Shown: one piece after another, positions 1 to 5,067 of the stretch
Layout of the letters: every line of letters begins with the position of its first letter
Position numbering within the stretch: the first letter of the stretch is position 1
Source: Candidatus Altimarinota bacterium
Lineage (GTDB): Bacteria; Patescibacteria; JAEDAM01; BD1-5; UBA2023
DNA: 5,243 nt
Reading direction: 5' to 3'
NCBI GenBank assembly: GCA_018457335.1
Contig: JAGYHI010000054.1
Coordinates: 1-5,243, forward strand
Translations under genes and position numbers: made by a program
The notes under the pieces: model-generated
Database searches by the model: none
What the model saw: the letters and a program-made list of their open reading frames with translations, nothing else
What the model was told of the DNA's origin: nothing

Positions 1-80
1 GATATTTTTCAAGATATTTTTATTGGTATTTTGCAGTTTGAGTTAGAATGTGGGATTATTTTTGTATTTTTCAAAAAATC

Positions 81-380
81 TTATTTAAACAAAAAAGTTT
101 CATTTTCATAAAAATGAAACTTTAGAAGAGAAGGGAATCAATCTTTTTTTTGAATTGAATCAACAAATTGAGCTATTTCCAGATCATGAGCTTCTCCAGT
201 AGGAAGAATATATACACTATCTGGAAAATCTATCTCATTTTTAAGAAGAGCCGTTAAACTTTCAAGAAAAGAGGCTTTGTCTTTCGCTTGAAATATCCAC
301 TTGGTATTATGTCCTTTAATAAAATTAGCAGCATATGAGCCAAGTGAGTTAGGATTTATAATAAGTTCTGTGTTATTCAT
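81..380 (-). CDS. Small protein of unknown function, left copy of a tandem paralogous pair (code 25)
   Basis: The start is the ATG at 380, preceded by a GGAG Shine-Dalgarno site seven bases upstream (391-388). I do not recognise the protein. It is soluble-looking, with no signal peptide or membrane segment, and has a KWIFQ motif near residue 27, then a mixed helical stretch, an FP dipeptide and an acidic end (QFVDSIQKKD). The same landmarks occur in the same order in the gene at 606-863, so the two are paralogs. The standard-code end is a TGA at 138-140 (80 aa). In this genome UGA is Gly elsewhere, so I extend the frame to the TAA at 81-83 (99 aa). The extra tail, starting GFPSLLKF, is encoded by the terminator hairpin and has no counterpart in the paralog, so the true C-terminus is uncertain. 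It appears monocistronic, with its own promoter, leader and terminator. Confidence 0.7.
94..123 (-). terminator. Intrinsic terminator of the left small gene
   Basis: A perfect 13-bp stem (94-106 with 111-123) closes a four-base loop. On the minus strand it is followed directly by a T-rich tract (TTTTTTG, then TTT), the classic rho-independent layout. The plus-strand side lacks a T tract, so it acts leftward. It overlaps the code-25 extension of the coding region at 81-380. Confidence 0.75.
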
Positions 381-484
381 ATTTTTTCTCCGAAAAAGTG
401 AAAAACAAAAAATGACAGACCCTTCACTAGCAAGAAGTTAGATCTACCATTTTTTGTATAAAGGTTTACTTACTTTTGCTAGTG
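381..484 (-). promoter_or_regulatory. Structured 5' leader RNA of the left small gene (candidate cis-regulatory RNA)
   Basis: This leader of about 103 nt runs from the predicted transcription start (A at 483) to the ATG at 380. A hairpin forms between CACTAGC (484-478) and GCTAGTG (431-425), continued inward by an AAGUA-like/UACUU-like stretch. The loop carries ACCTTT (465-460), which can pair with AAGGGT (424-419) just after the hairpin, forming a possible pseudoknot. A T-rich run and the GGAG ribosome site follow. The sequence is strongly similar to the leader at 864-970. Compared with that copy, the stem shows a compensatory C-G to T-A change, and a one-base insertion near the right arm shows it is not a conserved reading frame. 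Confidence 0.6.
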
Positions 485-489
485 GTAAT

Positions 490-517
490 ACTATATTTAA
501 ATATTTTAATTTGTCAA
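490..517 (-). promoter_or_regulatory. Sigma-70-type promoter of the left small gene
   Basis: A perfect TTGACA -35 box (517-512) is separated by 16 bases from a TATAGT -10 box (495-490). The expected start, A at 483, falls within the first base pairs of the leader hairpin. The boxes and spacing are identical in the second copy (1004-977), although the spacer sequence differs, which supports both as real. Confidence 0.8.
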
Positions 518-540
518 GTATATATTAATTTCAATTTAGA

Positions 541-590
541 AAAAATATAAAAAGCTTCAATTTTACAAAATATAAAATTGAAGCTAAAAA
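541..590 (-). terminator. Intrinsic terminator of the right small gene
   Basis: A perfect 13-bp stem (554-566 with 574-586) has a seven-base loop. On the minus strand it ends in GAAGCT and runs into a T-rich tract (TTTTATATTTTTT). It lies 20 bases beyond the TAA at 606-608 and upstream of the next copy's promoter (517), so it insulates the two units from each other. Confidence 0.8.
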
Positions 591-605
591 GGAGAGTCAT
601 TCATT

Positions 606-863
606 TTAAGAATTAAATTTTTTTTCAAGAAAATCTATAAATTGAATAAGTTCTTTGTCATATTCCTTAGTTTTATTGGGAGTTTTTACTATGTTTTTTG
701 GAAAACTTTCTTCTTTTTCAAAAAGCATCAGTATTCCATTTTTAAAAGTACTCATCTCCTCGGTCTGAAAAATCCATTTTATAGAATTATCATAAAAATA
801 TGTGGCTTGCATCATTCCGACACAGTTTTTTTGTATGACGAGTTGGTTTATTATGGTTGTCAT
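606..863 (-). CDS. Small protein of unknown function, right copy of a tandem paralogous pair (85 aa)
   Basis: I choose the ATG at 863 because an excellent GGAGGA ribosome site (876-871) lies seven bases upstream. The longer in-frame start at 935 would make the conserved RNA leader coding, and the left copy lacks that reading frame. The protein begins MTTIINQLVIQ and has no signal peptide or membrane segment. It shares with the 81-380 product the KWIFQ motif (about residues 29-33), an FP dipeptide, and a C-terminal QFIDFLEKK matching QFVDSIQKK. It ends at a clean TAA with no in-frame UGA. Divergence between the paralogs is high outside these landmarks, although the leaders are well conserved. 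I do not recognise the family and assign no function. It forms its own transcription unit. Confidence 0.8.
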   Translation of the reverse strand: MTTIINQLVIQKNCVGMMQATYFYDNSIKWIFQTEEMSTFKNGILMLFEKEESFPKNIVKTPNKTKEYDKELIQFIDFLEKKFNS

Positions 864-970
864 AATATTTTCCTCCGAAAAACTGAAAAAACAAAAAATG
901 ATAGACCCTCCACTAGTAAGAAGTAGATCCACCATTTTGCTTTTATAAAGGTTTACTTACTTTTACTAGT
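864..970 (-). promoter_or_regulatory. Structured 5' leader RNA of the right small gene (candidate cis-regulatory RNA)
   Basis: This 107-nt leader runs from the predicted start (A at 970) to the ATG at 863. The hairpin pairs ACTAGT (970-965) with ACTAGT (917-912) and continues with AAGTA against TACTT. The loop ACCTTT (952-947) can pair with GAGGGT (910-905). The downstream T-rich run and ribosome site match the left copy. Relative to that copy, the sixth stem pair changes from C-G to T-A and the closing pair from C-G to T-G, so pairing is kept. The loop core around GTAAGTAAACCTTTATA is identical in both copies. The class is unknown to me. Confidence 0.6.
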
Positions 971-976
971 AAAAAC

Positions 977-1004
977 ACTATAGTAAAAATAAATAAAATG
1001 TCAA
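977..1004 (-). promoter_or_regulatory. Sigma-70-type promoter of the right small gene
   Basis: TTGACA (1004-999), a 16-base spacer and TATAGT (982-977) place the start at about 970, the first base of the leader hairpin. The -35 box lies five bases beyond the stop codon of the membrane-protein gene at 1010-1516. No terminator separates them, so some read-through from that gene is possible. Confidence 0.8.
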
Positions 1005-1009
1005 GAAAA

Positions 1010-1516
1010 TTATACTCGAATAGTTTTTATTTTTTCTCCAAATTTTTCGTTTTTCTTTGTGATATTTTTATTGTTTAAGAAAAATCCAGTAAACATCAAA
1101 ATAAATCCAAAGAAATAAAACCAGTTATCCGTCGAAAGTGTGAAGGGAAGTGCTGAAGTAGGATTTTTTGCAATTTGTGTCAAATCAATATTTTCTGTTT
1201 TTGGAAGTGTGACAGTAGGCTCTTTATCTTCTATCAGTAAAGCAGAAATCAAAATCATCGCAACTCCAAAACCAAAAATCGTCCATTTCCAGATTTTTTT
1301 TCGGAAAAGTCCTGGATCAAAAATCGCTCGGATGAGCCCCACAGCAGGGAAGAAGTAGAGTGCATATTTGCATTCATCTGGGAGCCCCCACTCCATACGA
1401 GTCACAGGCCACCCGAAGAAAATAAAAGTAATCAAAACAAGAGCAAAAATTGCTCGATACAATCTGATTTTGAAGTCAGAAGGTTTTCACATAAGTTTTT
1501 GTGCAAGTCAAAGCAT
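1010..1516 (-). CDS. Hypothetical four-helix membrane protein (168 aa, two UGA-Gly codons)
   Basis: The protein has four hydrophobic segments at about residues 20-38, 52-67, 78-96 and 131-147. A polar loop (about 97-128, with a TQIAKNPTSALPF stretch) lies before the last helix, and the tail is lysine-rich (KKNEKFGEKIKTIRV). It is probably an inner-membrane protein; I do not recognise the family. The start needs code 25. The ATG at 1516 gives MLGLAQKLMGKPSDFKIRLY, with UGA as residues 3 and 10. An alternative ATG at 1492 gives MGKPSDFKIRLY, with UGA as the second codon. Neither has a clear Shine-Dalgarno site; I list the longer form. Under the standard code the frame would open only at a TTG at 1462, inside the first helix, which is implausible. 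It lies 38 bases after the tRNA-Gln CCA end with no promoter between them, so co-transcription is likely. It ends at TAA. Confidence 0.75.
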
Positions 1517-1554
1517 AATATTTTTTAAAATAAAAAATAATTGGTAAATTTGAA

Positions 1555-1629
1555 TGGTTGGGGTAGTAGGATTCGAACCTACGCATAGCGGATTCAGAGT
1601 CCGCGGCCTTACCACTTGGCTATACCCCA
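1555..1629 (-). tRNA. tRNA-Gln (anticodon CUG), CCA encoded
   Basis: A full cloverleaf can be drawn. The acceptor stem pairs TGGGGTA with TACCCCA, and the D arm pairs GCC with GGC. The anticodon stem GCGGA/TCCGC carries loop CTCTGAA, giving anticodon CUG, which reads CAG. The variable loop is TATGC, and the T arm is GTAGG/CCTAC around TTCGAAT. The discriminator is A (1558) and the CCA end is in the DNA (1557-1555). A tRNA-Gln(UUG) would be expected elsewhere in the genome to read CAA. Confidence 0.95.
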
Positions 1630-1649
1630 ATATAAATTAATCGCGATAT

Positions 1650-1677
1650 ATGATATAAAATTATTTAAATTTTGCAA
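1650..1677 (-). promoter_or_regulatory. Probable promoter of the tRNA-Gln / membrane-protein unit
   Basis: TTGCAA (1677-1672), a 16-base spacer and TATCAT (1655-1650) would start transcription near 1643, about 14 bases before the tRNA 5' end. The boxes match consensus at 4/6 and 5/6. The 16-base spacing matches the other promoters in the window. Confidence 0.45.
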
Positions 1678-1679
1678 AT

Positions 1680-2312
1680 TTATTTCCTAATTTTTTCTCT
1701 CTGAAACAATTGAGAAATAAAATTATTTACATTTTGCATAATATCTTTATGTGGTTGTATTTCATCAAAATTTTTTCGCGAAAAATAATTAAAACTCACG
1801 ATATGATTTGATTCTCTTGTGTATTTATTATAGCCGTGATACACAGTACCACCATTTCACTTATCTGTTTTTTGAATAGTTTTTATCGAAGATTTTGTGA
1901 TAAAATACGGCTCACTTTGTGGTAAACTTTTATCTTGATATTTTCGAGTCTCACAACTGGAAAAAAACACTGAAAAGCACATATACTGCTGAGAAGAATT
2001 TTCTTTTTTGATTTTAAATCGTATACTAGTAAGTGCATCATCAGTGTAGGTCAGACAATTTTTTGGATACCAAATAATAAATCTTTTTCCTTGGATTTCG
2101 AGGGTTTCTTTTTTATCTTTATGGTTTTGTGGGAGAATTTTTTCGACTGGATTTTCGAGGGTATTACAAACTTTTTTTGGGATATTTTTCGTGATATTTT
2201 TGGATTTTGATACAGGCTTCTCGCGGGTTTTCTGTACAGAATTTAGAGCCTCCAAGGTAGGATTTCCAAAGTGGTCAAATAAGTCTTTTTGTCTAGGGTG
2301 AGCAGTTTTCAT
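1680..2312 (-). CDS. Hypothetical protein, 210 aa, one UGA-Gly codon
   Basis: The ATG at 2312 opens a frame to a TAA at 1680-1682 once the UGA at 1859-1857 (residue 152) is read as Gly, giving GNGGTVYHGYNKY around the join. The standard code would truncate it to 151 aa. The N-terminal third is polar, Lys- and Asn-rich and probably disordered. From about residue 72 (RFIIWYPKNCLTYTDD) onward it looks folded, with alternating hydrophobic strands. I do not recognise the family. There is no signal peptide or membrane helix. Residues 8-12 (QKDLF) resemble the bacterial sliding-clamp-binding pentapeptide QL[S/D]LF, which is suggestive only. No Shine-Dalgarno site precedes the start. A good promoter lies at 2367-2394, and the stop is 50 bases before the tRNA-Gln gene. 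Confidence 0.75.
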
Positions 2313-2313
2313 C

Positions 2314-2340
2314 TTGCAAAAATTAAAAAATCTATATAAT
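2314..2340 (+). promoter_or_regulatory. Possible promoter of the 81-aa membrane-protein gene
   Basis: A perfect TATAAT lies at 2335-2340, with a weaker TTGCAA (2314-2319) 15 bases upstream. The predicted start near 2347 leaves a leader of about 50 nt. The transcription start would face the opposing promoter at 2367-2394, so the two are interleaved. Confidence 0.45.
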
Positions 2341-2366
2341 TGAGAGAAATACTTCTAATTTTGGAT

Positions 2367-2394
2367 ATTATACTTTTATTTTATAAAAAGTCAA
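2367..2394 (-). promoter_or_regulatory. Promoter of the 210-aa hypothetical gene
   Basis: TTGACT (2394-2389), a 16-base spacer and a perfect TATAAT (2372-2367) give a start near 2360 and a leader of about 48 nt. The -35 box ends two bases before the ATG of the plus-strand gene at 2397, so the two divergent genes share this interval. Confidence 0.7.
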
Positions 2395-2396
2395 CT

Positions 2397-2642
2397 ATGA
2401 AATTTGTAATGGGTTTAATTTTGATTATACTCGGTGGAGTGATTATTCGCTATCGATATCATATTTATCATTTCACAGGTGACTGGTGATGGGCTCAGAG
2501 ATACCTTGGTGGAAATGGAACTGTCACAGCGATTAGCATGATTGGTGCAGGGCTTATTTTTATAGGATTCGCCTATCCTTTTGGGGCTTTTGATTTTGGC
2601 AATAAAAGTATGGTACCAGAGATTACGACCAGCAAAAAATAA
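2397..2642 (+). CDS. Small two-helix membrane protein, 81 aa, one UGA-Gly codon
   Basis: The ATG at 2397 opens a frame to the TAA at 2640-2642 if the TGA at 2487-2489 (residue 31) is Gly. The first helix spans about residues 2-18 (MGLILIILGGVII). A conserved-looking linker, GDWGWAQRYLGGNGT, follows at residues 29-43. The second helix runs from about 44 to 62 (ISMIGAGLIFIGFAYPF), and the tail is short and polar, ending in KK. The standard code cuts the frame at residue 30, so ordinary gene callers would miss it. The linker resembles a pattern I associate with short CPR membrane proteins, but I cannot name a family. No Shine-Dalgarno site is visible. It converges on rel with three bases between the stop codons. 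Confidence 0.75.
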
Positions 2643-2645
2643 GTT

Positions 2646-4928
2646 TTATCGATTTTCTTGCACAAGCAATTCTATATTTTTGGCTTCTGGAATCACAAAT
2701 TTAAGTTTTTCAACGAAAGTTTCATAGAAAAAGTGATTGTCAGTTTCTACTTCAAATGAGAAAATATTTTCTATTTCCTCATTTTTTTTGTGAAATTTTA
2801 TATCGCAAATATTTGCATTAAAGTCATAAAATACCTTTGTAATCTGCATAAGCATACCAGGAGTATCAGGAGTACTCAGTTTAATTTCAAAATACAATTT
2901 CATTGTCTCGGGTGCATTACTCCAATGAACTGGCAAAATTCTATCAAGGGAAACTTTCTTAATGTTACCACAATCTTTTTTATGAATCGTGGTCATCCCC
3001 TGTCCGATAACTGCAATAATTCTTTTATTTGAAATTTGTGGTTTGCAACATTTTGCAATACGATATGGAATATTTTTTTCTTTTCCAAACATCAAGTGAA
3101 CTTCTTCTGATGTTGATTTTCCATCTGCAGAAATTGATTTTTTTACTGAAACTTTTTCTACTTGGATTCTCTTTTTGCCAAAATTCGCAATAATATTTTC
3201 ATCAGTAATTGCCTTCATAACAGATGAGGGTTTTCTTGAAAGGTTTCAGATTTGCACCAAAATATCTTCTTTTTTCTTGGTATCTAAAATATTTCCATCG
3301 ACCATCTTTAAAAGAGAGAGATCTTTATCAAGTCATTTTCCATAATGTTTTTCAAGATAATCATTAAAAATAGCTCGCCCTTTGTCGATAAAAGTTTCAC
3401 GCTCAGATCGATTGATATATTGACGAATATGTTCTTTTGCTTTAGAAGTTTGTACAATTGAAATCCACATCGCTCGCGGTTTCTGGTCTTTATTTGTAAT
3501 AATTTCAACGGTTTCACCATTTCGCAAAACATAATCAAGTGGCACAATTTTTCCATTGATTCGCGCCATAGAAAAAGTATGACCGAGTTTTGAATGGATT
3601 GCATAAGCAAAATCTATCGGTATAGAACCCTTTGGAAGAGTAATCACATCGCCAGCCGGCGTAAAAGCAAATACTTGATCATGGAAAATATTGACTTTCA
3701 TACTATTCATAAACATTCCACCTTCTTCTGCATTTTTTACGATTTTATTAATACTTCGCACCCAATAACTGTCTTTTGAATTTACAGATTTTCCGCTTTC
3801 AGAATAAGTAAAATGGGCAGCGACTCACATTTCTGCAACTTCGTGCATTTTATTGGTTCGGATTTGGATTTCGGTTGGTTGACTGCGAAGCTCTGGAAAC
3901 AGCCCGATAATTGTCGTATGAAGCGACTGATAGCCATTTTCTTTTGGAAGTGCAATATAGTCCTTAAACCGCTTTGGCATCGGCGTAAAGAGGTTATGTA
4001 AAATCCCGAGAATTTCATAACAGTGTCGGATATTATCCGTGATAATCCGAATTGCAAAAAGGTCATACAAATCACTCGCATGCTCGTATCTATCTCATTT
4101 TCGATGGAGTTTTTTGTAGATACTCATCGGCGCCTTGATACGATACGAGATTTTTATGTCATTTACATATTTTTTAATCGTCTGCTCAAGGAGTTTTGTT
4201 GCCTGGTTCATAAAAAAGTGTTGCTCTTCTTGGAGTTGTCCGAGTTCTTTTTGGATAGTGTCATAGTCTGCTGGGTAAAGATTTTTCAAGCACAGTGTTT
4301 CGAGTTCTTCTTTAAAATAAAAAATACCAAGTCGATCTGCAATTGGCGCATAAATATTCATCGTTTCGAGTGCGATTCGCTCGCGTTTTTCAGGTTTTGG
4401 AATATGATGCAAGGTTGACATATTATGAAGTCTATCAGCGAGTTTTACGATGATAACCCGCAAATCATCGACCATTGCAAAAAGCATTTTTCGAAGACTC
4501 CCAATCGTCCGCTCTTCTCATCGATACTTGATTGCAGAGAGTTTTGAGAGTCCTTCACAGATTTCTGCTACCGTCTTATTAAATCGCTTTTTGATATCGT
4601 CTTGGTCGTACTCAGTATCCTCGATGACATCATGCAAAATCGCACATTGAAGCGTGATAATATCAGGCTTCATTCAGAGAAGAATTTTCGCGACAGAAAC
4701 GGGGTGATTTATATATGGCTCGCCACTTTTTCGGATTTGCTTACTGTGGGCATCACGAGCGAAAAGATAGGTCTCCATCAAGGTTTTTTCTACTTCTTCA
4801 CTTGTGTGCGTCGTGATATATTTTTTTGCTGCCTCGATGACTTCATCCATGATTTGATTTGCGACCGTATAATCAAGCGCTTTTTCTGTGGTTTCGTTAT
4901 TGTTTGGAATGTTCGGTTTTTGTGTCAT
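2646..4928 (-). CDS. rel: Bifunctional (p)ppGpp synthetase/hydrolase, RelA/SpoT homologue (long RSH), six UGA-Gly codons
   Basis: This is a 760-aa cytosolic stringent-response enzyme that makes (p)ppGpp from ATP and GTP/GDP and hydrolyses it. The hydrolase HD domain keeps H75, H99-D100, E103-D104 (HDVIEDT) and the LADRLHN aspartate (about 165). The synthetase has D289 in [13 protein letters not shown] at 320-323 followed by [15 protein letters not shown], and E353 in EIQIRT. The basic RxKD form is typical of bifunctional enzymes, as opposed to EXDD in RelA-only synthetases. A TGS domain follows (about 411-475), then a Cys/His zinc-finger-type region (C627, C628, H649, C653) and a C-terminal ACT domain (about 676-756). 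Length and order match long RSH proteins. The frame requires UGA as Gly at residues 85, 137, 278, 368, 532 and 561; G368 is the invariant glycine of AEMGVAAH. It ends at TAA. The ATG at 4928 has no Shine-Dalgarno site but lies about 20 nt from a strong promoter. It is probably the only long RSH, since both activities look intact. Confidence 0.96.
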
Positions 4929-4954
4929 ATTTTTTTGATAAAAATTATACTTCT

Positions 4955-4982
4955 ATTATAGCAGAAAATCACGATTTTTCAA
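4955..4982 (-). promoter_or_regulatory. Promoter of rel with extended -10
   Basis: TTGAAA (4982-4977), a 16-base spacer and a perfect TATAAT (4960-4955) preceded by TG (TGCTATAAT, an extended -10) place the start near 4948, giving a leader of about 20 nt. A second TATAAT at 4949-4944 lacks a matching -35 box. Confidence 0.7.
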
Positions 4983-4995
4983 AAGAAAATTTCTC

Positions 4996-5023
4996 TTTAC
5001 TTTTCTTTCAAAAAATATATAAT
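4996..5023 (+). promoter_or_regulatory. Promoter of the rightward membrane-protein gene
   Basis: TTTACT (4996-5001, 4/6 match), a 16-base spacer and a perfect TATAAT (5018-5023) give a start near 5030 and a leader of about 38 nt. The promoter is divergent from that of rel, with only 13 bases between the two -35 boxes. Confidence 0.6.
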
Positions 5024-5067
5024 CAATATACAGATTTATAAAAATTTAATTTTTAATTTTCATATAT

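Larger units (their letters stand above)
81..1004 (-). repeat. Tandem duplication of a promoter-leader-gene-terminator cassette
   Basis: Two head-to-tail units (81-517 and 541-1004) share the same order of parts: TTGACA/TATAGT promoter, hairpin leader, Shine-Dalgarno site, small paralogous gene and 13-bp terminator stem. The leaders are much more similar to each other than the proteins are. This is an old duplication and not a recent copy, since the coding regions have diverged and the terminators differ in sequence. Confidence 0.75.

Noticed and set aside
1..111. End of a plus-strand gene entering the window from the left (frames open to TAA at 109-111 or TAG at 123-125)
   Set aside because: The frames are short, A/T-biased, end inside the terminator hairpin and give no recognisable sequence; without upstream context they cannot be supported.
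642..926. Plus-strand open frame opposite the right small gene
   Set aside because: It is a shadow frame of the minus-strand gene and its leader, with no ribosome site and low-complexity Phe/Lys content.
606..935. A longer start at 935 for the right small gene, or a leader peptide beginning MVDLLL
   Set aside because: A strong ribosome site points to the ATG at 863. The left copy has a one-base indel that changes this frame and gives a TAG after seven codons, so the conservation is RNA structure, not protein.
1520..1545. A/T-only hairpin after tRNA-Gln as a terminator
   Set aside because: The stem is about seven A-T pairs with no G-C and would be very weak. I prefer read-through into the gene at 1516.
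1641..1781. Two TCGCGA palindromes (1641-1646 and 1776-1781) as an operator pair
   Set aside because: One lies inside a coding region, and two six-base matches are not enough to claim a regulatory site.
2180..2215. Repeated GATATTTTT motif as a DNA repeat
   Set aside because: It encodes the KNITKNIPKK low-complexity stretch of the 210-aa protein, and AT-rich coding bias explains it.
3825..3827. UGA as tryptophan (code 4) or selenocysteine
   Set aside because: The site is the invariant Gly of AE-x-G-x-AAH, ordinary TGG codons are used for Trp, and multiple UGA sites without a selenocysteine-insertion hairpin make Sec implausible.
4023..4418. Plus-strand open frame within rel
   Set aside because: It is antisense to the conserved synthetase/hydrolase coding sequence and has no recognisable protein features.
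2646..4928. rel as a pseudogene broken into several fragments by stop codons
   Set aside because: Every interruption is UGA in one unbroken frame with no frameshift. Catalytic residues of both domains are intact, and other genes here need UGA decoding too.
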